DNA from: Clostridia bacterium
GTDB taxonomy: Bacteria; Bacillota; Clostridia; Oscillospirales; Acutalibacteraceae
Assembly: GCA_017454815.1 (NCBI GenBank)
Contig: JAFTCG010000039.1
Location: 1 to 50,250, forward strand
Length of the DNA stretch: 50,250 nt
Direction: 5' to 3'
Of this stretch, positions 35,363 to 43,774 are shown in pieces. The translations under genes were made by a program, and so were the position numbers. Within the stretch, counting starts at the first letter, position 1. Every line of letters begins with the position of its first letter. Under the pieces are notes generated by a model. It worked only from the letters and a program-made list of their open reading frames with translations, was not told where the DNA came from and searched no databases.

Positions 35363-38300
35363 TTTCGTCCTCCTCGGTTGCATTCAAAAGTTCAGCCGTC
35401 TCGGAGAAAGCCGTCTTCATTATCGGCTTTCTCTCGTCGTGATCCTCGATAAGGCATACGTCACGGTAGTCGCAGTGCTCGCAGATATCTTTGTATTCTT
35501 CGCCCTCGATGGGCAAAGCCTCGATGTTTCCTTCGTGAAGCTCGAGCGCCATGTCGACAAGTCTTTCGTCGATGACCTTTTTCAGGTTTTTCAGCTGGCC
35601 GAGCGTCAGAACGTCGCCGGTCGGGGAATTTGTTGAAGAGCTGATCCTTGCACTGATGAATCTTTCGCCCATTTTTTCGATCACCTGCGTGTTGCTGAGG
35701 ACAACGCCCTTCATCTTTGCTTTTTTGTTCCTGAGCGATCTGATCTCGTCATCGTCATTGTTCCTGTCGGCGGTGACGGTAACGTCGCCCGACGGCATAT
35801 AAAGCACTCCCGCCGGCATAACGTCGCCGTACCTTTCCTCTCCGTTCTCCCAGATACTGAAAAGATACACGAGCATCTGCATATTCAAGCCGTAAAAAAC
35901 GTCGGAGAGCACGAAATTCTTTTTGCCGGTTTTGTAGTCGACAACGCGGATATAGTTTTTGCCGTCGATGATACAGCTGTCAACTCTGTCCACCTTGCCG
36001 CGAAGCGAGATCACAGTGCCGTCGGAGCACAAAAGCTCATACGGCTTTATCGAGCCGTCAAGATCGATCGCAAGCTCAAAATCGACCGGTTTGAATTCGC
36101 ATTCGGAAAATTCGTCCGCAAGCCTTTTGATCAGCCTGAAGACGGTTTTTTCGAAAGAGGAATACAGCTGCCTGAATCTCTCGGATTTCGTTTCCATCCC
36201 ACCCATGAATTCGTCCGCATAAGTTGAAAGCACTTCTCTCACCGCCTGAACAAGCTGGCCCTCGTCCATTTGGCAGAGCCTTCCTATGCCGTAATTCTTT
36301 ATAAGGTTTTCAAGGCAATAGTGAATAACGTTTCCGCGTGCGCGGGGGTCTATGACTGATTTTTCGAGCTTGTTTGCCTTGATCCCGTAGCGGCAGAAGT
36401 ATTGGAAACGGCATTTGTGGAACGTCTCGACCTTTGAGGGGGATTCGTACATCACATTTCCAAAAAGCCTGTCCGCCGTTTGCTTTGACTTTATCTTCTT
36501 GTTTTTGACCTCGGTCATGTTTTCAAGGCATTCCATTATCCCCGAATAGCTATCCCTGTGCGCAAAAACTTCACGCAGAGATGACGCCAGCTCGTCGTTG
36601 TCATGCCATTTTTTTGTAAGCAGCCTGAACGCCGTGCCCTCGCTTTCGACGAAGACGGTTTTGTCGCTCTCGCCCGGTCTTATCGCTTTCACGTCAGGGA
36701 AAAGCGCGGTTATCTCCCGGATAAATTCCGAAGGCTGGATCTCGGTCGAATCCAATGAATATTCCGAATAGGAAACATAAAGCCTGTCCCGGGGGGAGCA
36801 GAATATCCTGTAGCCCAGGAACCTTTCTTCGCAATACTGCTCCTCTATCGTTTCGGCGACATCGATGCCCGCCTTTTTCAGCAGATCCTTTTCCCTGTCG
36901 GAAAATGCGGTGCCCGAGCGCTGATAGGTCGGAAAAACGTCTTCGTTGACTCCGAGGACAAAGACGACCTTCGGCGAATCCATCCTCGTCTGCAAAACGT
37001 CGCCGACGATCACTTCGTCAAGCCCCTGGGGAAGGTTCCCGAGGTCCTGCGCCGAGAGGGCGATATTCATCACCGTCTCGTATTCTTCGACCGATTTCTT
37101 GTTTTCGCCGATAATCACCGCAATATCGTTGAGCACACCCATAACGCAGTCCCAGACACGCTGCTGCAGGAGAGCCGTTTCGCCGTCCCCGCTGTTTTCA
37201 AATGCCAGAGCGATGTTTTTCAGATTCTCCTGCGCATTCACGTCGCAAAGCAGGTCGTAAACGCTTTTTGAAAAAGTCTTTCCATCGACGCGGTCTTTCA
37301 GCGCGCCGATAAATTTGCTCAGCGGTCTGACGACGGTTTTGCGTATCTCGTTGAGAGCGTCAAGCTTTTCCTGCGCGTCACAACGTTCCAAGTCCGTAAA
37401 ACCGTAAGGGCTTTCGGTGAAAGGCCTTTCCCAGCCCGACGGGCGTATATTCCACATGAGAACATAGTTTTCAAGGGATGCGATCTCCTCCTGACCGAGC
37501 CCTGTAAGGCCGGTCTTGAGATAGCCGAAAATATTGTCGTTGCTTTTGCCCTTTGACGCAATTGACACGGCGTATCTGATGAATGCGCAAAGCGGCTGAC
37601 GGATGACGGGCGAACGTCTGTCAAAGAACACGGGAACATCGCATTTTGCGAGAGCCGTCTTCATGTAGTCTTCATAGCCCGCGCGGTCTCTTGAAACGAT
37701 TGCGATCTCCCTGCACCTGTATCCGTTTTTCAGGAGCCTTTTGACTTCGCTGGCAACGTAGTCGCATTCCTCTATTTTGTTCTTTGAAGAAATGATCCAA
37801 ACGTTTTCGCAGCCGTCAAAGGTCTTGCTGCTGTTTTGCAAAAAGTTGTCCGCCAAAAATTCTATTTCCGGGGATTTGAAGTTTTCGGAGACGATCTCCT
37901 CCCCGGCGGAGATGCGCACGTTGTTTTTTGAAGCGATCGACATGAGCTTTCTGAGCGTCTTGTAGGACGGAGTAAAAAGCCCAAGCCTGTCGTCCTCGTC
38001 GGAGTAGAGCTTGTCTGCGCAGACGCAAACAAACACGTCGTCCGCGCGTTCAAGCATTTTTTCGATTATTCTGTATTCCTGCTCGGTGAAGCCCGTAAAC
38101 CCGTCGATGAAAACGGTCTTGTTTTCAAAAAACGGGTATTCATTCAAAACCTTCGATAGGATCGTCAGCATGTCGTCGGGATCATAGTAGCTTCCTTCAA
38201 GGAACCCGTAATACGCCTCCAGAATAAGAGATATGTCCGACAGCTTCTTTTTGAGAAGGTCATCGCCGATTTTTGCGCTCGCCTCTTCGATCGCCCGAAG

Positions 38301-38702
38301 GTCGCATTCTGCGCGCCGCAGATCGGTCGAAAGGCTCGACATCTCCTCTATAAAAGTGAAATACTGGGCCTTGTTTGAATAGATCTCAAGCCTGTCCGAA
38401 ACGCTGTCGATGGCAAGGCTCATGAGGATGCTTTTTGAACTTTTGTCCAGCGACGGGAGATGATTTGCGCCGTAGAGCTTGAAAACGCTGTCGGCAAGAT
38501 GGGTGAAACTCATTACTATTTCAACCTTGTTGCAGTCAACAGGCCCGAGAAGCTCCAACATTTTTCGCTCGCTCGTAAAAGAAAACTGCTCCGGCACAAC
38601 ATAGACGACCTGCTTGCCGCCCGATTTCACCAGAGTAGATATGAGATTATTAACTTTTGTCGTCTTTCCGCTTCCGGCAGTGCCGTAAATAAAATTCAAC
38701 AT
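35355..38702 (-). CDS. addB: ATP-dependent helicase/nuclease subunit AddB
   Basis: The 1115-residue partner of AddA. Walker A is GTAGSGKTTK (residues 8-17), and the N-terminal VVYVVPEQFSFTSER segment is diagnostic. The C-terminal nuclease has VVDYKTGKK. The iron-sulfur cluster cysteines known for AddB are in place: one in FHKCRFQYFC and three in CEHCDYRDVC. GAGGTAG precedes the ATG. It begins 74 bases after the cdaR terminator; only a weak promoter-like GATAAAAT is seen, with no good -35. Together with AddA it should be fully functional. Confidence 0.95.
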   Translation of the reverse strand: MLNFIYGTAGSGKTTKVNNLISTLVKSGGKQVVYVVPEQFSFTSERKMLELLGPVDCNKVEIVMSFTHLADSVFKLYGANHLPSLDKSSKSILMSLAIDSVSDRLEIYSNKAQYFTFIEEMSSLSTDLRRAECDLRAIEEASAKIGDDLLKKKLSDISLILEAYYGFLEGSYYDPDDMLTILSKVLNEYPFFENKTVFIDGFTGFTEQEYRIIEKMLERADDVFVCVCADKLYSDEDDRLGLFTPSYKTLRKLMSIASKNNVRISAGEEIVSENFKSPEIEFLADNFLQNSSKTFDGCENVWIISSKNKIEECDYVASEVKRLLKNGYRCREIAIVSRDRAGYEDYMKTALAKCDVPVFFDRRSPVIRQPLCAFIRYAVSIASKGKSNDNIFGYLKTGLTGLGQEEIASLENYVLMWNIRPSGWERPFTESPYGFTDLERCDAQEKLDALNEIRKTVVRPLSKFIGALKDRVDGKTFSKSVYDLLCDVNAQENLKNIALAFENSGDGETALLQQRVWDCVMGVLNDIAVIIGENKKSVEEYETVMNIALSAQDLGNLPQGLDEVIVGDVLQTRMDSPKVVFVLGVNEDVFPTYQRSGTAFSDREKDLLKKAGIDVAETIEEQYCEERFLGYRIFCSPRDRLYVSYSEYSLDSTEIQPSEFIREITALFPDVKAIRPGESDKTVFVESEGTAFRLLTKKWHDNDELASSLREVFAHRDSYSGIMECLENMTEVKNKKIKSKQTADRLFGNVMYESPSKVETFHKCRFQYFCRYGIKANKLEKSVIDPRARGNVIHYCLENLIKNYGIGRLCQMDEGQLVQAVREVLSTYADEFMGGMETKSERFRQLYSSFEKTVFRLIKRLADEFSECEFKPVDFELAIDLDGSIKPYELLCSDGTVISLRGKVDRVDSCIIDGKNYIRVVDYKTGKKNFVLSDVFYGLNMQMLVYLFSIWENGEERYGDVMPAGVLYMPSGDVTVTADRNNDDDEIRSLRNKKAKMKGVVLSNTQVIEKMGERFISARISSSTNSPTGDVLTLGQLKNLKKVIDERLVDMALELHEGNIEALPIEGEEYKDICEHCDYRDVCLIEDHDERKPIMKTAFSETAELLNATEEDENG

Positions 38703-38770
38703 AAAACTACCTCGAAATGTTCATCGGAATGATTTTATCACATTCGACAGCATTTTACACCCTGAAATGT

Positions 38771-38814
38771 AAAAAAGCTAAAGCCAAGTACCAAAACCTG
38801 TACTCAGCTTTAGC
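38771..38814 (-). terminator. Terminator of cdaA-cdaR
   Basis: GCTAAAGC (38807-38814 on the minus strand) pairs with GCTTTAGC (38777-38784), with an inner AGTAC/GTACT stem, followed by TTTTTT (38771-38776). Confidence 0.9.
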
Positions 38815-38822
38815 AAAAACCA

Positions 38823-40217
38823 TCAGATCTTTTCAAGATTGACGGAAACAGTGTATTCTCCGTAAGACCAGACGCCGTTCTGGTTTATCATGATCGTTGC
38901 GGGGGCTTCTATCTTGCCTTCCTTGATCAGGGAGGCGGAATCCACGTTGACCGTCACCGTGATGTCGGAGGGAGAGAGCTTTTCGAGCGTTGCCGACGGG
39001 CCCACAAAGGCGGCGTTAGAGATGCAATAGCTTTCATCCGTCAGCGACGCTCTGTAGCCGTCGGGGATGTTCTTCAAAGTCGCGCGATCCATCGGGATGC
39101 TCATGTTTGCGGTCGTGACGTTCGACGCATAAACCTCGACCTTGAATTCCGTCACATTGTCGTCGGCGATCTTCGCGCTCGTGATGTCCGTGCTCTTGAA
39201 AGTGAAGGTGTTGGAGCCGGGCGAGATGTCCCTGAAATCTATGATGCCGACATCGAGCGTGTTCATGCTCGAGAGCACGTCGCTTGCGGCGGCGACCTGA
39301 ACTGCGTCGGGCGAAATGATGTAGGAAATGTTGCTTGGCATATTGTTTCCGGAGGTTTTCGGAACGTTCTTGAAGCTGACGGAGGTCGGGGCTTCCTTGA
39401 TCTCCATCACGGGGATAGAGCAGGTTATATCCGTCCCGTCAAGGATTGTGATGTAGTTGAGACGTTTGCCGTTTGCGTCCTGCAAAATCAGGTTGACGTC
39501 GAAGTTTACTGTCTTGTTGAGCGGGAAATTTATGCCCGAATTGTCAAAGCTCGCGTAGATAACGTCGCCGAGGCTGTTGATCTGGCTTGTTGCGCCGGAA
39601 ACCGTGACGCTGTTTTGCGAAAGGATCACGCCTTCGCAATAAAGTCCGTCCTGCGCCAGGTTTTCCTGCGGAATGCCCATAAGCTCGATGGGAAGAACTT
39701 TTTCTTTTGTATAGTTGTCAAAATACACCCAGACGGATTGCTTCGAGATGGATTTGATCGAATACTGCGCCTTCTTGTCCGCAACGGAATACTTCAGCGT
39801 CAGCTCATGCTCGCCGACGGAAGTGACGTTCGAGACGACCGCTTCGACTTTAAAATCCTCTGGCGAAATGTCGGAGATCTTTGTGGAATATCTCGGCCCT
39901 GCGATCGTAACGTCAACGGTCAGATCCTCCGTGCCGAAGGGCTTGAGCCCCGTTGCCGCCGCGTCGGTGCCTTCAGAGGAAACTGTGACAGGAACGCCGC
40001 TGATCAAAAATTCGCTCTCCGGGCTGAATTCCATGACGACGGAAGCCCAGATTATTACGGCGAGAACGATGGAAAACAAAAGAAGATATCTGTTGTTGTA
40101 GAATATCTTGTTGTAGAACTTTGTTCCTGACTTATTGGCTGATTTGTCGGCGGACTTGTTTGCCGGATTGTTTGCCGGATTGTTTGCCGGATTGTTTCCT
40201 GAATTGTTACTGTTCAT
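38823..40217 (-). CDS. cdaR: YbbR-domain protein CdaR, regulator of CdaA
   Basis: The 464-residue protein has an Asn/Pro/Ser-rich N-terminus with seven tetrapeptide repeats, a single membrane helix (LLLFSIVLAVIIWASVVMEF, about residues 47-66) and an extracytoplasmic part made of several YbbR repeats (recurring PVTVSSEG, TVDVTIAGPRYS, LPIELMG, NVPKTSG elements). In characterised Firmicutes CdaR binds and modulates the diadenylate cyclase CdaA. The start overlaps cdaA by 11 bases. The tetrapeptide array is unusual for the family. The usual third gene, glmM, does not follow; addB does. Confidence 0.9.
   Translation of the reverse strand: MNSNNSGNNPANNPANNPANKSADKSANKSGTKFYNKIFYNNRYLLLFSIVLAVIIWASVVMEFSPESEFLISGVPVTVSSEGTDAAATGLKPFGTEDLTVDVTIAGPRYSTKISDISPEDFKVEAVVSNVTSVGEHELTLKYSVADKKAQYSIKSISKQSVWVYFDNYTKEKVLPIELMGIPQENLAQDGLYCEGVILSQNSVTVSGATSQINSLGDVIYASFDNSGINFPLNKTVNFDVNLILQDANGKRLNYITILDGTDITCSIPVMEIKEAPTSVSFKNVPKTSGNNMPSNISYIISPDAVQVAAASDVLSSMNTLDVGIIDFRDISPGSNTFTFKSTDITSAKIADDNVTEFKVEVYASNVTTANMSIPMDRATLKNIPDGYRASLTDESYCISNAAFVGPSATLEKLSPSDITVTVNVDSASLIKEGKIEAPATIMINQNGVWSYGEYTVSVNLEKI
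40125..40208 (-). repeat. 12-bp tandem repeat in the 5' end of cdaR
   Basis: Seven 12-base units encode NNSG, NNPA, NNPA, NNPA, NKSA, DKSA, NKSG. The central units (ggattgtttgcc on the plus strand) are identical. The array overlaps the cdaA stop codon. As the unit is a multiple of three, copy-number change would alter linker length and not frame. Confidence 0.85.
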
Positions 40218-41094
40218 CTTGTTTTCCGCCTCCTTTCACCCTGTCGAGAAGTTTGATGAAAATCGGCTTTTCTTCGATAGCGTTGTTGTCGATAAGATAA
40301 GCGGTGAGGATCTCGCTGACTTTTTCCGGGTCAAGCTCTCTTTTGAGGCTTCCCTTGTATGCCACGGAGATGATCCCCGTTTCTTCCGAAGTGACAACGA
40401 CGACGGCGTCGCTCTGCTCGCTCATTCCGATCGCCGCCCTGTGGCGTGTGCCGAGGTTTTTGTCGACGTCGTTGTTTTTCTGGGTCAGGGGCAAAATGCA
40501 TCCCGCGGCATAGATCCTGTCTTTCCTCACGATCGCCGCGCCGTCATGGAGAGGCGCTTTGGGATAGAAGATGTTGCAGAACATCTGGCTCGTCGGCGAC
40601 GCGTCGATAATGGTGCCGTTTGCGATCACCTCGCCGAGCATCGTCGTTCTCTCGAAAACGGTGATTGATCCGACTTTATCCTCGCTCATTTTCCTGCAGG
40701 CGACGGTGAAAGACTCGATCATCCTCTTGACGTTTTCGTTGACGGCTTTGGTGTTCTTCGGCTTGACAATCTGGTCCTTGATCCTCGCCAGGGAGCTCCT
40801 GCCGGTGCTCTCGAGCGTATGGCGAAGCTCAGGCTGGAAAATGATTACGAGCACGACGATCAGGTTTGAGATCAAAAGGTTTGCGATGTAGGTGCTCGCC
40901 TGCATGTTGAACATGTTGATGACGATATACACGAGTCCGAACATCAATATACCTTTGATGAGCTGGAACGCTCTCGTCTCCCTGAGCATTTTTATCAAGT
41001 TGTATATTACAAACGCAACAAGACATATGTCAAGGAAATCCTTGAAAGAGAACGATTGACATACGTTGATGAGTTTTGAGAAAAATTCAGACAT
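40207..41094 (-). CDS. cdaA: Diadenylate cyclase CdaA
   Basis: The 295-residue membrane enzyme makes c-di-AMP from two ATP. Three N-terminal hydrophobic helices (about residues 15-85) precede the DAC domain, whose signature residues are HDGAAIV (near 182-188) and TRHRAAIGMSE (near 214-224). GAGGGAG precedes the ATG. It is followed by cdaR with an 11-base overlap, the conserved order. c-di-AMP controls potassium and osmotic balance in Firmicutes; trkA-trkH lie 12 kb away in the same window. A structured leader of about 170 bases precedes it. Confidence 0.95.
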   Translation of the reverse strand: MSEFFSKLINVCQSFSFKDFLDICLVAFVIYNLIKMLRETRAFQLIKGILMFGLVYIVINMFNMQASTYIANLLISNLIVVLVIIFQPELRHTLESTGRSSLARIKDQIVKPKNTKAVNENVKRMIESFTVACRKMSEDKVGSITVFERTTMLGEVIANGTIIDASPTSQMFCNIFYPKAPLHDGAAIVRKDRIYAAGCILPLTQKNNDVDKNLGTRHRAAIGMSEQSDAVVVVTSEETGIISVAYKGSLKRELDPEKVSEILTAYLIDNNAIEEKPIFIKLLDRVKGGGKQDEQ

Positions 41095-41128
41095 ATTTCT
41101 CCCTCACTTGTTTTTCTTCCGTTTTTTT

Positions 41129-41159
41129 GGATCAACAGGTATTGATCCTTGTCTGTTAA
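41129..41159 (-). promoter_or_regulatory. Mutually exclusive hairpins in the cdaA leader
   Basis: Stem A: GGATCAA with TTGATCC (41129-41135 and 41142-41148, perfect 7 bp, 6-base loop). Stem B: TTAACAG with CTGTTGA on the minus strand (41153-41159 and 41132-41138, 7 bp with one G-U). They share bases, so only one can form. Both lie 35-65 bases before the start codon. No known riboswitch consensus is recognised. Confidence 0.4.
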
Positions 41160-41265
41160 ATCATAACGCCCGCCGGTGAGCCGTTTTGTCGCTGCGCGAA
41201 ACCGAAAGCGGCTTTCCGAGTCTCGAAGGCTTAGATCTATGGCGTTTTCCTGCCGTACAGATTAT

Positions 41266-41294
41266 ATTGTATCATATAATTTGTCTTTTCGCAA
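41266..41294 (-). promoter_or_regulatory. Candidate promoter of cdaA-cdaR
   Basis: On the minus strand: TTGCGA (41289-41294), 17 bases, TACAAT (41266-41271). It overlaps the end of the aminotransferase gene and gives a leader of about 170 bases. Confidence 0.55.
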
Positions 41295-42420
41295 TTTTTT
41301 TGATGGAATTTAACAAAAAATCTATATCTTTTTTACAGTTGAAGTGTGAAACCGATACTCTGACCGTACCGGAATCGTAAGTTCCGTAGTGTTTGTGCGC
41401 GCTTGGGTTGCAGTGAAAGCCGCCCCTGACGGCAATCTTTTCCCTGCCGAGGAGATCGGAAACCTGTTCGCAAGGCAGATCGCCGATATTCAACGACAAA
41501 ACCGGAACGCGCCGGCTGCCGTCAAATTCGTTGTAAAGTTTTACCTGATCCATCTCGCGCAAGGATGAATAAAGGTATTCAATCAGCCGGTTTTCACGGT
41601 ATCGCATCGTTTTGATCCCGACCGATCTGACAAATTCGACTCCCTCGCCCAGCGAGATTATTCCGGGCACGTTGAGCGTGCCGCTTTCAAAAGATTCCGG
41701 CGGTTCTTCCGGCTGGTCGAGCAGCTTTGAGAACGTCCCCGTTCCCCCGTAAGTCAACGGCTTTGGCACAAAGTCGCCGCACAGGATCATCGCCCCTGGT
41801 CCCATCGGGCCGTACAGCCCCTTATGCCCGGGCAGGCAAAGGCAGGAGACGTTGTCCTTTTCCATGTCGATATTCAATATCCCCGCCGCCTGAGCCGCGT
41901 CGACAACGAAAGGTATGCTGTGCTCTTTCGCAAGAAGCCCTATGCGCCTGATGGGCAGGATGTCCCCGAACACATTTGAAGCGTATGTGCAAACGATAAG
42001 GGACGTTCTTTTTGAAAGCAACGCCCTGAAATTCTCCACAGTTTTGTCGTCATTTTCTCCCGGACTTGCGCAGTCATAGACGATCCTGCCGCTTTTTTTG
42101 AGATGTTCAAGCGGGCGCATCACGCTGTTGTGTTCAAGGCGCGAGGTCAGGACGTGGGACGAATCCTTTGCAAAACCCCTGATCGCAATATTGAGCGCAT
42201 CCGTACAGTTTGAAGTGAAGATCACTTTTTCGGGCTCGTCGGCGTTAAAGAGCTCCGCCAGCTTTTTCCTGACCGAGTAGATCTTCAGGGAGGTTTTCAT
42301 GCTCATCTCGTAGCCGCCCCTGCCGGGGTTTGCGCCGTAGAGGTGCGCGGATCTCCTGAAAGCCTCGACCACCCTTGCAGGCTTCGGGTACGTCGTTGCA
42401 GCGTTGTCAAGATAGATCAT
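41272..42420 (-). CDS. Class V aminotransferase, cysteine desulfurase-like
   Basis: The 382-residue PLP enzyme resembles the SufS/CsdA-like branch. It starts MIYLDNAATTYPKP, carries the PLP lysine in CLPGHKGLYGP (near residue 200), and has the active-site cysteine motif RGGFHCNPSAHKHYG (near 335-350), similar to the RxGxHCAP pattern of group II desulfurases. Such enzymes release sulfur or selenium from cysteine or selenocysteine. Its ATG overlaps the stop of the DUF3343 gene (ATGA), a pairing seen in clostridia and discussed as a selenium/sulfur transfer pair. No suf genes are nearby, so a dedicated role other than general Fe-S assembly is likely but unproven. Confidence 0.85.
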   Translation of the reverse strand: MIYLDNAATTYPKPARVVEAFRRSAHLYGANPGRGGYEMSMKTSLKIYSVRKKLAELFNADEPEKVIFTSNCTDALNIAIRGFAKDSSHVLTSRLEHNSVMRPLEHLKKSGRIVYDCASPGENDDKTVENFRALLSKRTSLIVCTYASNVFGDILPIRRIGLLAKEHSIPFVVDAAQAAGILNIDMEKDNVSCLCLPGHKGLYGPMGPGAMILCGDFVPKPLTYGGTGTFSKLLDQPEEPPESFESGTLNVPGIISLGEGVEFVRSVGIKTMRYRENRLIEYLYSSLREMDQVKLYNEFDGSRRVPVLSLNIGDLPCEQVSDLLGREKIAVRGGFHCNPSAHKHYGTYDSGTVRVSVSHFNCKKDIDFLLNSIKKIAKRQII

Positions 42421-42650
42421 CTGTAATCACTCACATCGCCGTAGCCGATGACGTTGACATTCCTGCTTTTTAAAAACCTGACCGCTTCTTCGACGTTCGA
42501 GTCGATATATAACGAATATCCGCAGCCCTCGTCGCTGCTGTGAGCTTTGAGGTTTCTTCTTAACGCGACCTTGTAACCGTTCGCCGAAAGCAATTGACTG
42601 CCTTTCATGGCATGAGTTACCGAGCCGACTTTTATATAATATTTTTTCAA
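42417..42650 (-). CDS. DUF3343 protein, putative Se/S carrier-like
   Basis: The 77-residue protein has the DUF3343 pattern: a strand, then KVGSVTHAMKGSQLL, and a CGYSLYI motif with a single cysteine (near residue 43) that could carry a persulfide or selenium. The start is taken as TTG at 42650, as GGGGTGA lies six bases upstream; the ATG at 42668 would include that site. It precedes and overlaps the class V aminotransferase by four bases. The family is annotated as putative Se/S carrier from genomic context only. Confidence 0.78.
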   Translation of the reverse strand: MKKYYIKVGSVTHAMKGSQLLSANGYKVALRRNLKAHSSDEGCGYSLYIDSNVEEAVRFLKSRNVNVIGYGDVSDYR

Positions 42651-42719
42651 AATGTCACCCCGTTTCATTATTGTTCTGATTACATAATATGAAACGGCGC
42701 GCGCAAAGTTTACTTTGTC

Positions 42720-43190
42720 CTATTCTTCGAGCAACACAACGGCATGAGCCGCGATCCCCAAACCCTCGCCCGTAAAGCCGAGACGTTCCTCCGTCGTCGC
42801 CTTAACGCTGACTCTCGACAGATCGATCCCGCAGGCGGCGGCGATATTACTGCGCATATCGTCGATATAGCCGCTGAGCTTCGGGCTCTGAGCGATGACG
42901 GTCGAATCGACGTTTGAGACGAAAAAGCCGTCTTTTTTTACAGTCGCGACGACCTGCTTGAGCATCTCAAGGCTGTCGGCTCCGAGGTATCTGTCGTCCG
43001 TGTCGGGGAAGAGCTTCCCGATGTCTCCCCTTGCGGCAGCACCGAGGATGGCGTCGCTTATCGCATGGAGCAAAACGTCGGCGTCGGAGTGGCCGAGAAG
43101 CCCTTTTTCATAGGGGATCTCAACGCCGCCGAGGATCAGTTTTCTGTTTTCGATTAGCTTGTGAACGTCATATCCGTGACCAATTCTCAT
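42720..43190 (-). CDS. ispF: 2-C-methyl-D-erythritol 2,4-cyclodiphosphate synthase
   Basis: The 156-residue enzyme catalyses the cyclisation step of the MEP isoprenoid pathway. The zinc ligands are visible in GHGYDVHKL (Asp8, His10) and [19 protein letters not shown] (residues 33-51). The C-terminal [28 protein letters not shown] is typical. It starts within the rnmV stop (four-base overlap) with AAAGGAG upstream. Other MEP genes are not in the window. Confidence 0.97.
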   Translation of the reverse strand: MRIGHGYDVHKLIENRKLILGGVEIPYEKGLLGHSDADVLLHAISDAILGAAARGDIGKLFPDTDDRYLGADSLEMLKQVVATVKKDGFFVSNVDSTVIAQSPKLSGYIDDMRSNIAAACGIDLSRVSVKATTEERLGFTGEGLGIAAHAVVLLEE

Positions 43191-43774
43191 TCGTTTTCGA
43201 TCTCCTTTACGACACTTTCGTACTGTTGCTCATCGACGAGAAGGTTGATCATCTCAAGCAACAAATTTGCGCTCATGTTTTCGGGAAGTCCGAGCTTCTT
43301 TTGAAGCTTTTTCCGCTTTTGGGAGGAATCCTTTGCGCCCACAAAGCCGTCGTCATACAGCCTTGTTTTGGTGATCAACTGTTTTACTTCCCCGTCGGCG
43401 CAGGCGACTCCCGCCTGCTCAAGGCAGTTTCGCAAAACCTGCTCGCTCATGCCCTCAACCCCGAGCTTTCCCTCGGCGGAGGGCGAAGTTTTTCTTTTTT
43501 CTTTGCCGTAGATGTCCGGTATATAGGCGTGGCGGATCTTTGAATTGTCGACAATGCCTTTCAAAAAAGAACGTATCATAAAACCGGCGTTGTCGCTGTC
43601 GGTGAGGACGAGTATCCCCCGCTCGTCGGCAAGTCGCCTGATGAGCTTCTGCTTTTCCTTGTTTTTGAATATTCCAAAGCCTTCGGTCGTGATTATCGTC
43701 GCTTCAACGATGGAAGAAAGCCTGATCTTGTCGTACTTCCCTTCCACGACCACAATTTCGTTTATCCTGATCAT
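43187..43774 (-). CDS. rnmV: Ribonuclease M5 (Toprim domain)
   Basis: The 195-residue protein has the Toprim fold of RNase M5, which matures 5S rRNA. Glu in VVVEGKYDK (residues 8-16) and the DxD pair in LTDSDNAG (near 57-64) are the metal-binding residues. The length fits the family. It is the middle of a chain of four-base overlaps: holA-rnmV and rnmV-ispF. In many Firmicutes rnmV sits next to ksgA; here it is next to holA. No clear ribosome site precedes it, so translational coupling is likely. Confidence 0.88.
   Translation of the reverse strand: MIRINEIVVVEGKYDKIRLSSIVEATIITTEGFGIFKNKEKQKLIRRLADERGILVLTDSDNAGFMIRSFLKGIVDNSKIRHAYIPDIYGKEKRKTSPSAEGKLGVEGMSEQVLRNCLEQAGVACADGEVKQLITKTRLYDDGFVGAKDSSQKRKKLQKKLGLPENMSANLLLEMINLLVDEQQYESVVKEIENE

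Noticed and set aside
40125..40208. 12-bp repeats near 40.1 kb as a CRISPR array
   Set aside because: Units are too short, adjoin without spacers and encode a tetrapeptide repeat in cdaR.
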